Source: Pseudomonadota bacterium (lineage in GTDB: Bacteria; Pseudomonadota; Gammaproteobacteria; Burkholderiales; Burkholderiaceae_C). Taken from it: DNA of 64,000 bases. Numbering within the stretch: position 1 is the first letter of the stretch; each line of letters begins with the position of its first letter. Shown one piece after another: positions 8,707 to 17,708 of the stretch. A model generated the notes under the pieces. The model saw only the letters and a list, made by a program, of their open reading frames with translations. It did no database searches and was not told the DNA's origin. The translations under genes were made by a program, and so were the position numbers. The DNA is taken from the NCBI GenBank assembly GCA_018241325.1, contig JAFEEB010000010.1, forward strand, positions 1 through 64,000, given 5' to 3'.

Positions 8707-9573
8707 TCAATACACCGACGGCTCCCCCGCCGGCCGCGTCTTGAAGCGTTTGTGCACCCAGTAGTACTGCTCGGGCATGGCGTCGATCCAGGTTTGCAGC
8801 TCGGCGTTCATGCGCGCGGTGTCGGCGGTCACGTCGTCGCTGGGGTAGCTTTGCCAGGCGGGGTGCACGCGCACTTCGTAGCCATCGGGCACCAGGCGCG
8901 TGACCACGGGCACCACGCGGGCGCCGCCCAGCTTGGCAAAGCGCGGCAGCGAGGGCACGGTGGCCGTGGGGATGCCGAAGAAAGGCACGAAGATCGACTC
9001 CTGCGGGCCCAGGTCCATGTCGGGCAGCAGATACAGCATCTTGCCTTCGCGCAGCGCGCGTACGATGGGCTTCACGCCGTCTTGGCGCGACAGCAGCGTG
9101 GCCTGGCCGAAGCGCAGGCGGCCGGCGCGCATCCAGGCATCGACGGCGGGGTTGCTTTGGGTGGAATAAATGGTGCAGGCCGGCCGCTCGATCTGGTCCA
9201 TCACGGCGCTGCCGCCGGCGTCCATGCCGTAGAAGTGCGGGGCGAACATGACCACGGCGCCCTCGCGCGTCAGGTCTTGCGTGGCGCCGGTGATGCGCAG
9301 GCGCTGGCGCACCACGGCGGGCGGGGCGTGCCACAGCCAGGCACGGTCGAAGAAGGCCTGGCTGAACAGCACGAAGCTGCGCCGGGCCACGTCGTGCAAG
9401 CGCGCATCGCTCCAATCGGGATAGCACAGGCGCAGGTTGACCAGCGCGATGTGGCGGCGCCTGCGCGCCAGCGCGTACAGCAGCCGGCCCAGGCCCGCGC
9501 CCAGCGCGCGCAGCGCGGGCAGGGGCAGGGGCGCCAGCAGGCGCATGAAGAACATCAGCGCGGCGCTCGTCAT
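8707..9573 (-). CDS. Lipid A biosynthesis acyltransferase (LpxL/HtrB family), second of a pair
   Basis: Inner-membrane acyltransferase of the LpxL/LpxM family, which adds secondary acyl chains to lipid A. Residues: 288. The catalytic HX4D motif is in FAPHFYGMD, and LLPDMDLGPQESIFVPFFG is the second family block. The C-terminal MPEQYYWVHKRFKTRP is typical. The start is MTSAALMF at 9573, overlapping the stop of the upstream paralogue (ATGA). Both genes are transcribed divergently from metK. Which acyl position it serves is not decidable here. Confidence 0.9.
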   Translation of the reverse strand: MTSAALMFFMRLLAPLPLPALRALGAGLGRLLYALARRRRHIALVNLRLCYPDWSDARLHDVARRSFVLFSQAFFDRAWLWHAPPAVVRQRLRITGATQDLTREGAVVMFAPHFYGMDAGGSAVMDQIERPACTIYSTQSNPAVDAWMRAGRLRFGQATLLSRQDGVKPIVRALREGKMLYLLPDMDLGPQESIFVPFFGIPTATVPSLPRFAKLGGARVVPVVTRLVPDGYEVRVHPAWQSYPSDDVTADTARMNAELQTWIDAMPEQYYWVHKRFKTRPAGEPSVY

Positions 9574-10403
9574 GCGGCAGTCTTTCGCGGCGTCTTGTAG
9601 CGGCCGTAACCCCAGAGGTATTGGCCGGGGCACTGGCGGATGAGCTGCTCCATGGCGCGGTTGATCTGGCCGACGGCAGTATCAAGGTTGGCCGCCAAGG
9701 GCTCGGGAAAGGGCTGAACGTGAATGCAATAGCCGTGCGCACGCGGCAGGCGCTCGCCCCAGGCCAGCAGGGGCGTGGCGCCGGTTTGCTGCACCAGGCG
9801 CGCGGCCAGGGTCATGGTGTAGGCCGGCTGGCCGAAAAACGGCGACCACAGGCCCTGACCTTCGGGCGGCACCTGGTCGGGCAGCAGGCCCACGGCCTGG
9901 CCGGCGCGCAGCGCGCGGATCATCTGGCGCACGCCGGTGAGGGTGGTGGGCGCCGTCTCCAGGCCCTCGCGCTGGCGCGCCGTCTCCAAGACCTTGGCCA
10001 GCGCGGCCTGGCGCGCCGGGCGGTACAGCACGGTGATGGGCCCGCGCGTGGCGCCGAAGCGCGTGGCCGCGCCCTGGGCGGTGATTTCGAAGCAGCCCAT
10101 GTGCGGGGTGAGGTAGACGATGCCGCGCCCGGCGGCGTAGGCCGCCTCGATCCGCTCGGCGCCGTCCCACTGCACCGGCACCGGCGCGCCGAACCACAGG
10201 CGCGGCGTCTCCGCCGCCATGCGCCCGGCGTGGGCCACGGCGGCGCGCACCTGGCCAAAGCGGTAGCCGGCGCGGGCGGCGTTCTCGGCAAAGCGGCGCC
10301 GGTAGGTGGGCGAGGCCAGCCACGTCAGCCAGCCCAGCACGCCGCCGATGGCATGCAGCAGGCCCAATGGCCACTTCGACGCAAGGCGATACAACGGGAG
10401 CAT
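9570..10403 (-). CDS. Lipid A biosynthesis acyltransferase (LpxL/HtrB family), first of a pair
   Basis: Paralogue of the downstream gene, 277 residues, with the acyltransferase motif HX4E in LTPHMGCFEI and the second block LLPDQVPPEGQGLWSPFFG. The C-terminus CPGQYLWGYGRYKTP matches the family. The two genes overlap by four bases and are probably translated together. The use of Glu rather than Asp in the first motif separates the two paralogues and suggests different acceptor or acyl preference, which is inference. The start is 137 bases from the metK start on the opposite strand. Confidence 0.9.
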   Translation of the reverse strand: MLPLYRLASKWPLGLLHAIGGVLGWLTWLASPTYRRRFAENAARAGYRFGQVRAAVAHAGRMAAETPRLWFGAPVPVQWDGAERIEAAYAAGRGIVYLTPHMGCFEITAQGAATRFGATRGPITVLYRPARQAALAKVLETARQREGLETAPTTLTGVRQMIRALRAGQAVGLLPDQVPPEGQGLWSPFFGQPAYTMTLAARLVQQTGATPLLAWGERLPRAHGYCIHVQPFPEPLAANLDTAVGQINRAMEQLIRQCPGQYLWGYGRYKTPRKTAA

Positions 10404-10414
10404 GCAACGCGGAT

Positions 10415-10420
10415 TAAAAT
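10415..10420 (+). promoter_or_regulatory. Putative -10 element of metK
   Basis: TAAAAT sits seven bases before the first base of the riboswitch stem, so transcription would begin at the base of P1. No good -35 hexamer is visible 16-18 bases upstream. Confidence 0.4.
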
Positions 10421-10423
10421 GAA

Positions 10424-10480
10424 GGGGTCGCCGAGTTATGGAACTACTTGCAGGGCGACTTTAAAAAATTCTGCTAAAGC
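10424..10480 (+). promoter_or_regulatory. SAM-II-like riboswitch in the metK leader
   Basis: GTCGCC (10427-10432) pairs with GGCGAC (10454-10459) as P1. The loop is GAGTTATGGAACTACTTGCAG, and after P1 comes TTTAAAAAATTCTGCTAAAG. TTGCA just before the 3' arm of P1, then an A-rich stretch and GCTAAA, is the arrangement of the SAM-II pseudoknot aptamer. GGAA in the loop can pair with TTCT downstream. A competing hairpin, GGCGACTTT with AAAGCG-TTCGCC (to 10486), would exclude P1, which offers an on/off switch. The site is 60 bases before the start of SAM synthetase, a logical target of SAM feedback. SAM-II is known mainly from alphaproteobacteria, so covariance-model scoring is needed. Confidence 0.6.
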
Positions 10481-10540
10481 GTTCGCCAGAGCTCCAACCG
10501 GTTTGGCAACGCAAGTGTTCAAACGACTGGAGTTTATTCA

Positions 10541-11746
<1,206 letters not shown>

Positions 11747-11762
11747 AGCGTTTGGCGCGAAC

Positions 11763-11794
11763 AAAAAACCGCAGGAGGCCCCTGCGGTTTTTTT
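11763..11794. terminator. Bidirectional terminator between metK and the NlpC/P60 gene
   Basis: CCGCAGG and CCTGCGG form the stem, with six A on the left and seven T on the right, so it can end transcription of both convergent genes. The T-tract overlaps the stop of the minus-strand gene. Confidence 0.88.
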
Positions 11795-12356
11795 ACGCCG
11801 CGAACACCCGCCGCGCGCCCATGTAGCGCGCGGCGAAATAGCGGTTGTCCAGGCTGACCTTGCGCACCGTGCCGCCGGTGGACGGCGCGTGCACGAACTG
11901 ATCGTTGCCCACGTACAGCCCCATGTGCGAGAACGCCGCGCCGCTGGTGTTGAAGAACACCAGGTCGCCGCGCTGCATCTGGGCGTCGGCCACCGGCTCG
12001 CTCACGGCCGCCCACTGCGCCGTGCTGCGCGGCAGGCGGCGCGCACCCTCGGTGACCTGCGCGAACACATACTGGATCAGGCCGCTGCAGTCAAAACCGC
12101 CGCGCGGCGTGTTGCCGCCGTAGGTGTAGGGCGTGTTGACCAGCAGCATGGCTTGCGCGACGGCGGCTTCGCGCTCGCCCGGGTCGATGTCCAGCGGCGC
12201 GCGCGAGGCGGGCATGGGCGCTGCCGGCTCGCGCCGCCCCACCGTGCCGGTGGGTGCGCGCGGCGCCGGCGGGCTGGCGCAACCGGCCAGCAACGCGGCG
12301 GCGGCGAGCGCCAGGGCGGCGCGCCGATCGACGAGGAGGGCTTGGGTTTGATGCAA
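11793..12356 (-). CDS. NlpC/P60 family peptidoglycan endopeptidase lipoprotein
   Basis: Putative lipid-anchored cell-wall cysteine peptidase cutting peptide stems (D-Glu/mDAP type). From the TTG at 12356 it has 187 residues, a signal with lipobox LLAGC (C26), a Pro/Ala-rich linker, and an NlpC/P60 domain. Catalytic residues are Cys in GGFDCSGL (about 90), His in FSHMGLYV (about 134) and His in FVHAP (about 146). The only upstream ATG (12392) lies inside a copy of repeat B and would add 12 polar residues before the signal, so I prefer the TTG. It follows a GGAG seven bases away that belongs to the same repeat copy. Confidence 0.85.
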   Translation of the reverse strand: MHQTQALLVDRRAALALAAAALLAGCASPPAPRAPTGTVGRREPAAPMPASRAPLDIDPGEREAAVAQAMLLVNTPYTYGGNTPRGGFDCSGLIQYVFAQVTEGARRLPRSTAQWAAVSEPVADAQMQRGDLVFFNTSGAAFSHMGLYVGNDQFVHAPSTGGTVRKVSLDNRYFAARYMGARRVFAA

Positions 12357-12400
12357 TTTCGGGCTCCAGCGCGCATCCGACAAGCGCAGCAAGCTATATT
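12353..12400 (-). repeat. Repeat B, copy 2 (reverse)
   Basis: On the minus strand it reads AATATAGCTTGCTGCGCTTG then GCGCGCTGGAGCCCGAAATTG, the full B pattern. Its 3' end supplies the GGAG and TTG used as the preferred start of the NlpC/P60 gene. Confidence 0.75.
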
Positions 12401-12434
12401 CTAGATAGCAGACCGGATTTGTCCAGACTTTGCG

Positions 12435-12908
12435 TCAAGCCGATGCGCGCCGCCCGCGCAGCCGCCACACCATCAGCGCCAGCACCGCCAGGTTGAACCC
12501 CAGCACCAGCGCCGCGGCCCAGCCGGGGCGGTGCAGCCAGTGCGCGGCCTCGAAGGGCAGGTAGATGCCCGTGGCCAGCGCCGCCAGCCACTCGGCCCAG
12601 GCGCGGTCGTGCCACAGGCCCCAGCCTTCGGCCAGGCGCATGGCGGCATACGCCAGGGCAAACGCAACCACCTGCCCCGGGTGCACGTGCTGCAGGTGAT
12701 CGGACCAGCCGACGAACAAGGCGGGCCAGTGCGAGTGCGCGTTCAGGTGCAGATGCCCCACCAGCGCCACGGCCACCTCGTGCAGGCCCAGGCGGTGCAG
12801 CGTGTCGAAGCCGAAGGCCAGCGCCAGCGCCGCCAGGCCCTTGAGCCATTCGAGCGCGGCGACGGCATGGACGGAGCGCTCGATCAGGCGCGGCGGGGCA
12901 GCGGGCAT
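12435..12908 (-). CDS. DUF2127 family membrane protein
   Basis: Small predicted inner-membrane protein of 157 residues starting MPAAPPRLIERSVHAVAALEWLKG. It has about four hydrophobic segments, including LKGLAALALAFGFDTLHRLG, VVAFALAYAAMRLAEGWGLW and ALVLGFNLAVLALMVWRLRG. The N-terminal 'A.EW.KG' with a following His/Leu-rich stretch matches DUF2127. The function is unknown. A longer frame exists upstream, but its Arg/Cys-rich sequence does not look like protein. Confidence 0.75.
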   Translation of the reverse strand: MPAAPPRLIERSVHAVAALEWLKGLAALALAFGFDTLHRLGLHEVAVALVGHLHLNAHSHWPALFVGWSDHLQHVHPGQVVAFALAYAAMRLAEGWGLWHDRAWAEWLAALATGIYLPFEAAHWLHRPGWAAALVLGFNLAVLALMVWRLRGRRASA

Positions 12909-12951
12909 GCGCGCAGTATGGCGCGAGCCGCAGCTGCAGCCGACCGCCGGC

Positions 12952-13851
12952 TCAGGCGCCGGGTCGCAACTGCACGCCCGACAGCGTGGGCGCCACCAGC
13001 GGCGCGGCCGGGCTGCCGGCGCGCACGGCGGCAAAGCGGCCGGCGTTCCAGTCGTCCAGCGCGGCCTGCATCTCGTCCTGCGTGCGCGCGACGAAGTTCC
13101 ACCAGATCAGGACCGGCTCGTCCATCGGCTCGCCGCCCACCAGCAGCAGGTGGGCCGGCGCATCGCAGCGCAGCTCCAGCGCGCTGCGCCCCGGCGCAAA
13201 GTACAGCCACTCGCCGGGCGCCAGCGCCTCGCCGCCCACCGTGGCGGCGCCGCGCAGCACCAGGGCGGCGTGCTCGAAGCCGGGTTCCAGCGGCACCTCG
13301 GTGCGGGCCGCGCCGGCCGCGTTCAGGTCGATGCCGACCAGCGGCGTGTAGACCTGCGCCGGCGACGTGCGGCCCAGCGCGCTGCCGGCCAGCACGGTGG
13401 CGCGAAAGCCGCCCGTCTCAACGATCGGCAAGTCGGGGTGGTTCTGAAAGGCCGGTTCGCGTCGCCGCTCGCCTTCGGGCAGCGCGATCCACAGTTGCGC
13501 GGCGTGCAGGCGCGCGCCGTCCGTCACCGAATCCTCGGTGTGCGCAATGCCGCGCCCGGCGGTCATCAGGTTGACCTGGCCGGGGCGGATGACCTGCTCG
13601 TTGCCCAGCGAATCGCGGTGCACCACCTCGCCCTCGATCAGCCAGGTGAAGGTTTGCAAGCCGATGTGCGGGTGCGCGCCCACGTGCATGCCCTTGCCGG
13701 GCGCGAACTGCACCGGGCCGGCGTGGTCCAGAAAACACCAGGCGCCCACCGTACGCCGCGCGCGGTGCGGCAGCGCGCGCGCCACGCGGGTGTCTTCGCC
13801 GATGACGGACAGGCGCGAGCTGTAGCGCTGGGGCACGGGGGCTTGGGTCAT
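12952..13851 (-). CDS. Pirin family protein
   Basis: Cupin-fold metalloprotein, 299 residues. The N-terminal cupin carries GMHVGAHPHIGLQTFTWLIEGEVVHRDSLG, with the His/His/His/Glu metal site of pirins, and TAGRGIAHTEDS. The C-terminal half has GEPMDEPVLIWWNFVARTQDEM. Some pirins oxidise quercetin, others act as regulators; this sequence does not decide. It shares only moderate similarity with the second pirin at 14805-15695, so the pair is not a recent duplication. It is co-directional with the FMN reductase downstream in coordinate order. Confidence 0.9.
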   Translation of the reverse strand: MTQAPVPQRYSSRLSVIGEDTRVARALPHRARRTVGAWCFLDHAGPVQFAPGKGMHVGAHPHIGLQTFTWLIEGEVVHRDSLGNEQVIRPGQVNLMTAGRGIAHTEDSVTDGARLHAAQLWIALPEGERRREPAFQNHPDLPIVETGGFRATVLAGSALGRTSPAQVYTPLVGIDLNAAGAARTEVPLEPGFEHAALVLRGAATVGGEALAPGEWLYFAPGRSALELRCDAPAHLLLVGGEPMDEPVLIWWNFVARTQDEMQAALDDWNAGRFAAVRAGSPAAPLVAPTLSGVQLRPGA

Positions 13852-13927
13852 GACGAGGGCTCCGGGTAGTCAACGGGCAGTCAACGGACAGGTTAGCGCG
13901 GATCGGCGGGCGGCGCCCGCGCGTCGA

Positions 13928-14542
13928 TCAGGCCGCGGCGGTGGCGATGGCTTCGTCGGCGTCGCGCTGGCGCGCGGCGCGGGTGGCCTGGCCCCACCAC
14001 GCCAGTTCATCGAGCATGGCGCCCGTGGCGGGCAGCAGATGGGCTTCGATCTCGGCCATGGTTTTCTCGCCGCGGTACACCGCGTAGAAGTCGGCGCCGG
14101 CCAGGTGCACGCCCGTGCGCACCGGCACCATGTGCAGCTCGACGGCCACGGTGCGCGCATGCTCGATGGCGCGTGCGCCGCCCACACCGCCGTAGCCGAT
14201 GAAGCCGATCGGCTTGCGGCCCCACTCGACGTAGGCCTGGTCAAACGCGTTCTTCAGCGCGCCGGTCATGGAGTGGTTGTATTCCGCCGTGGTCACCAGG
14301 TAGCCGTCGAACTCGCCGATCTTCTCTTGCCAAGCGAGGGCGCGCGGGTCTGCGCTGGGCAGCCACAGGTTGGAGGCTTTTTCGTCGAACAGCGGCAGAT
14401 CGAAGTCCTTCAGGTCCACCATCTCGACGTTCATGTCGCTGCGCCGGCTGGCCACGCCGTGCAACCACTGGGCCACCTTGGGCGCCAGACGGGCCTGGCG
14501 CGTGCTGCCGATGATGAGGGCGATGTTGAGTTTGTTGTTCAC
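13928..14542 (-). CDS. NADPH-dependent FMN reductase family protein
   Basis: Flavodoxin-like oxidoreductase, 204 residues, probably reducing FMN or quinone-type substrates with NAD(P)H. The phosphate-binding loop is IIGSTRQARLAPKVAQW (residues 8-24), with VTTAEYNHSMTGALKNAFD and GRKPIGFIGYGGVGGARA as the flavin-contact blocks. I choose the GTG at 14542 because AGGAG lies seven bases upstream and the family begins right there. An ATG at 14638 would add residues encoded by repeat A2. It lies between the two pirin genes. Confidence 0.88.
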   Translation of the reverse strand: MNNKLNIALIIGSTRQARLAPKVAQWLHGVASRRSDMNVEMVDLKDFDLPLFDEKASNLWLPSADPRALAWQEKIGEFDGYLVTTAEYNHSMTGALKNAFDQAYVEWGRKPIGFIGYGGVGGARAIEHARTVAVELHMVPVRTGVHLAGADFYAVYRGEKTMAEIEAHLLPATGAMLDELAWWGQATRAARQRDADEAIATAAA

Positions 14543-14583
14543 GGGGTTCTCCTGATTGGATGAAGCTTGTTGAATCGTGGGTT

Positions 14584-14776
14584 GAAACAGCCGGACGCAG
14601 AGGACGCGAAGAGCACGCAAAGGACCCAAAAGAATCAAAATATGCAGAGCAAATTCGGCTTCAGCCCTTGCCTGATAAGCGCGAACAGCTATTCTTAAAG
14701 GAGCAATTCAATCGGAATTTTTTGCGTCCTCTGCGTCCTCTGCGTGCTCTTCGCGTCCTCTGCGTTCAGCCGTTTG
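14584..14776. repeat. Long inverted repeat A2 with a repeat B core
   Basis: The arms share a perfect 24-base match: 14595-14618 is the reverse complement of 14742-14765 (unit type ACGCAGAGGACGCGAAGAG). Flanking bases match imperfectly (AAACAGCCGG against AAACGGCTGA). The 14649-14694 core is repeat B in reverse (AATAGCTGTTCGCGCTTATC on the minus strand). It fills the gap between the FMN reductase and the second pirin. Confidence 0.9.
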
Positions 14777-14804
14777 GGACAGCGCATCCGCAGCGCGCCG
14801 GCGA

Positions 14805-15695
14805 TCAGTGCATGCCGGTGAAGCGCCCGCTGTTGAAGTCGTCGATCGCCTGGTTGATCTGCTCGCGGCTGTTCATCACGAACGGCCCGTAGCCCACCAC
14901 CGGCTCGTCGATGGGCTCGCCAGCCAGTACCAGCAATTTGGCGTCGCCGTTGGCCTCGATCGTCAGTCCCGTGCCCGCGGTGGACAGCGTGGCCACGTCG
15001 GCGGCGCGCAGCACGGCGCTGCCATTGACCTGCACCGTGCCGGCCAGCACCACCACCAGCGTGCTCCAGCCCTCGGGCTGGGGCAGCTCGGCCGTGTGGC
15101 CGCCGGCCAGGCGCACATCCAGCACGTTCATCGGCGTGAAGGTGCGCGCCGGACCCTTGGCGTCGCCGAAGGCACCCGCGATCACGCGCACCTGGCCCGT
15201 GCCGTCGGGCAAGGCCACGGCCGGGATTTGCGCATCGGTGATGCCCTGGTAGTGCGCGGGCGTCATCTTGTCGCGTGCCGGCAGGTTGACCCACAGCTGC
15301 ACCATCTCGAACGGGCCGCCGCGCGCGGCGTAGCCGGCCGAATGGAACTCCTCGTGGATGATGCCGCCGCCCGCGGTCATCCACTGCACGTCGCCGGTGC
15401 CGATCACGCCGCCGGCGCCGGTCGAGTCGCGGTGCTCGACCTCGCCGTCATAGACGATGGTCACGGTCTCGAAGCCGCGGTGCGGGTGGCTGCCCACGCC
15501 GCGCCGGTGCGTGGTGGGCTTGAACTCGGTCGGCGCCGCGTAGTCGAGCATCAAAAACGGGCTGCGCTCGGCCACGCCCTCGCCGCTGTAGCCGAACAGC
15601 CCGTGCACCGGAAAGCCGTCGCCCACCCAGTGGCGGCCGGGGGCGCTGCGGGTGGACAGCACGCTCTTGCGGGTGAGGGTCAGGGTGTCGGACAT
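14805..15695 (-). CDS. Pirin family protein
   Basis: Second pirin, 296 residues from MSDTLTLTRK. The metal-binding cupin block is RRGVGSHPHRGFETVTIVYDGEVEHRDSTG, followed by TAGGGIIHEEFHS. The C-terminal cupin ends with GEPIDEPVVGYGPFVMNSREQINQAIDDFNSGRFTGM, typical of the larger YhhW/YhaK-like group. It is divergent from a LysR regulator, which is the probable controller. The upstream in-frame ATG at 15764 is rejected because it reads through the operator-like region. Confidence 0.92.
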   Translation of the reverse strand: MSDTLTLTRKSVLSTRSAPGRHWVGDGFPVHGLFGYSGEGVAERSPFLMLDYAAPTEFKPTTHRRGVGSHPHRGFETVTIVYDGEVEHRDSTGAGGVIGTGDVQWMTAGGGIIHEEFHSAGYAARGGPFEMVQLWVNLPARDKMTPAHYQGITDAQIPAVALPDGTGQVRVIAGAFGDAKGPARTFTPMNVLDVRLAGGHTAELPQPEGWSTLVVVLAGTVQVNGSAVLRAADVATLSTAGTGLTIEANGDAKLLVLAGEPIDEPVVGYGPFVMNSREQINQAIDDFNSGRFTGMH

Positions 15696-15739
15696 GGTGA
15701 ATCTCCAGGTACATGGCGCCGGCCGGTCTGCCAGCGCGA

Positions 15740-15810
15740 TGATTGAATGATATGGACTGAACAATCAAAGATAAACAGGCTAAATTGGCGCTCAGTGTTC
15801 CAATATTGAA
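15740..15810. promoter_or_regulatory. Dyads in the pirin-LysR intergenic region
   Basis: TGATTG (15740-15745) and CAATCA (15762-15767) form an inverted pair. A second palindrome, CAATATTG (15801-15808) within TTCCAATATTGAA, lies just before the LysR start. Spaced dyads between divergent genes fit LysR-type autoregulation and activation. The AGG-like ribosome site of the regulator overlaps the second one. Confidence 0.4.
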
Positions 15811-15813
15811 ACG

Positions 15814-16767
15814 ATGATCGCATCAACCACGCCCAATCTCGATGACCTGGCCCTGTTTGCCCTGGTGGCCGAGCACGGCGGCTTTGCCGCCGCCGAGCGC
15901 GCCAGCGGCACGCCCAAGTCGCGCCTGAGTCGCCGTCTGGCCGCGCTGGAGGCGCAACTGGGTGCACGCCTGATCCAGCGCAGCACGCGCCGCTTTGCCG
16001 TCACCGAGGTCGGCCAGCAGGTGCTGCGCCACGCCCGCGCCATGCTCGATGAAGCCGCCGCCGCGCAGGCCCTGGCCGACGAGGTCAGCGGCGCGCCGCG
16101 CGGCGCCGTGCGCCTGGCCTGCCCGCCGGCGCTGCTGCACAGCGCGGTGGGGCCGATGCTGGCCGACTACCTCAACCGCTGGCCGCAGGTGCAACTGCAG
16201 GTGCAGGCCAGCAACCGCAACGTCGATGTGTGGCACGACGGCGTGGACCTGGCCCTGCGCGTGCGCGCGCCGGGCGCTGGGCTGGCGCAAGACGAGGTGG
16301 TGCGGCCGCTGGCCCTGAGCGAGCATCTGCTGGTGGCGGCCCCCCAGTTGCTGGTCAACGCACCGCCGCCCGCGACACCCGGCGACCTGGCCGCGCTGCC
16401 CACGCTGGGCCTGGGCAATTCGCCCGACGAGCAGCGCTGGCGCCTGCGCGGGCCCGAGGGCCAGTGGGTCGAGCACCACCACCAGCCGCGCCTGGTGGTG
16501 GACGACGCGGGCACCCTGCTGGACGCGGCCCTGGCGGGCACCGGCTGTGCGCTGCTGCCGCGCCTGATGGCGCACCAGAGCGTGCAGCGCGGCGCCTTGC
16601 AAATCTTGCTGCCCGGCTGGAGCGCGCCGCCCGGCCTGGTGCAAGTGGCCTACGCCAGCCGCCAGGGCATGCGCGCGGCGGTGCGCCAGTTGATCGACGC
16701 GCTGGCGGCGGGCTTTGCGCGGCTGATCGAGGAGCGGCGCTGCCTGTCGGCGCCGCATTCTGCATGA
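15814..16767 (+). CDS. LysR family transcriptional regulator
   Basis: DNA-binding regulator of 317 residues. The winged helix-turn-helix spans about residues 8-66 (NLDDLALFALVAEHGGFAAAERASGTPKSRLSRRLAALEAQLG, then LIQRSTRRFAVTEVG). A periplasmic-binding-like effector domain follows from about residue 93 (LACPPALLHSAVGPMLADYLN). It belongs to the large DsdC/CrgA-like branch common in Burkholderiales. The divergent pirin and the co-directional FMN reductase and first pirin are the likely targets. The effector is unknown. Confidence 0.92.
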   Translation: MIASTTPNLDDLALFALVAEHGGFAAAERASGTPKSRLSRRLAALEAQLGARLIQRSTRRFAVTEVGQQVLRHARAMLDEAAAAQALADEVSGAPRGAVRLACPPALLHSAVGPMLADYLNRWPQVQLQVQASNRNVDVWHDGVDLALRVRAPGAGLAQDEVVRPLALSEHLLVAAPQLLVNAPPPATPGDLAALPTLGLGNSPDEQRWRLRGPEGQWVEHHHQPRLVVDDAGTLLDAALAGTGCALLPRLMAHQSVQRGALQILLPGWSAPPGLVQVAYASRQGMRAAVRQLIDALAAGFARLIEERRCLSAPHSA

Positions 16768-16842
16768 CCGGGCCCGCAATGTCGTGGCGGTCTTGCGCGC
16801 CGTGCCGTCGCGCTGGCCAAGCGCCGGGTCAGCGCTGCCTCG

Positions 16843-17640
16843 TCAAAACCCCTGAATGCGCAAGACGTTGTACTCCATGCTGCGCTCGGTGGCCGAAGCG
16901 GCCATCCAGATTGTCAGTTCAAACGGTTTGGCCGCATTTTGTGTCAGTGCGCCCAGAGCGGCTTCGCCCTGAACACTCCAAACGCAGATCTGGGGGCCGA
17001 CCGGTTTGCCCTGCATCAACGCATAGGCCAGCGCCGGGCTCAGGCGGGCGGGGTGGTCAACGCCAAACAGCTCGTCGACGGAATCAATGTGTGAATCGTG
17101 CTCGTGCTCTTCGGTCTCCTTGGATCGGGCCGCAGCAGCGCGCAGATGGGACTGAATCGGCGCGATGAACGCGTCCGTGTCCAGTCTCCGAATCGTCCAG
17201 GTGCTGCTGTTCGAGGCCGTCCCGGCGGATTGGACCTTGGACATTGTCTCCTGCAGATGGCGGCGTACGTCGGCTTCGTTGCAGTGCTCGGCCGCCAGCC
17301 GCTCCAGCTTGGCCAGCGTTTGCTGAAGGCTCAGTTCTTGAGCGGATCGGCGGTAAATGGCGCCAATGTCGGGGTCGTTGGTCAGCCGGTATCGGGACGC
17401 CTTGGCCAGCACTTCCTGGTGCATGCCAGCGGCCTGAAGTTGCTGCAGCTCGGCCAGCAAGGCCGGCTTGCTGGTCTGCAACTCGGCCTTGAGTTGCGCC
17501 GTTTCCTGGGACAGTTGCTGTTGTCGCGCCGCCTGCTCTTGGCGTTGGACGTAGGAGTGGTACACGCGCGATAGCGCCGGCCAGCCACCGATCACAAGGG
17601 CGATGGCGGCGGCGGAGAAAAGAAGGGTCGATCGGCGCAT
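16843..17640 (-). CDS. Membrane-anchored coiled-coil protein of unknown function
   Basis: I do not recognise this family. The 265-residue product begins MRRSTLLFSAAAIALVIGGW, one N-terminal membrane anchor or signal. A Gln/Glu/Leu-rich coiled coil follows over about residues 30-75 (YVQRQEQAARQQQLSQETAQLKAEL...). A second helical stretch is LSLQQTLAKLERLAAEHC. The C-terminal half (ICVWSVQGEAALGALTQNAAKPFELTIWMAAS) looks like a small beta domain. Codon use resembles the neighbours but is somewhat less biased. The next gene upstream has its own terminator, so it seems to be transcribed alone. Confidence 0.7.
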   Translation of the reverse strand: MRRSTLLFSAAAIALVIGGWPALSRVYHSYVQRQEQAARQQQLSQETAQLKAELQTSKPALLAELQQLQAAGMHQEVLAKASRYRLTNDPDIGAIYRRSAQELSLQQTLAKLERLAAEHCNEADVRRHLQETMSKVQSAGTASNSSTWTIRRLDTDAFIAPIQSHLRAAAARSKETEEHEHDSHIDSVDELFGVDHPARLSPALAYALMQGKPVGPQICVWSVQGEAALGALTQNAAKPFELTIWMAASATERSMEYNVLRIQGF

Positions 17641-17656
17641 GGAACTTCTTGGGCTT

Positions 17657-17687
17657 GAAAAAAGCAAACCCTCCAAGGCGGAGGGTT
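17657..17687 (-). terminator. Intrinsic terminator after the IPTL-CTERM gene
   Basis: On the minus strand AACCCTCC pairs with GGAGGGTT, followed by TGC and a run of T (17663-17657). It lies about 20 bases after the stop of the IPTL-CTERM gene and just ahead of the start of the coiled-coil gene. Confidence 0.85.
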
Positions 17688-17708
17688 CGCGTCAAGGCAA
17701 GGCCTGAA

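Noticed and set aside
14584-14776. Repeated GACGCAGAGG units as a minisatellite or CRISPR
   Set aside because: The units form the two arms of an inverted repeat around a B core rather than a direct array with spacers.
12952-15695. The two pirins as a recent tandem duplication
   Set aside because: They share only motif-level similarity and differ throughout, so they are distinct subfamilies.
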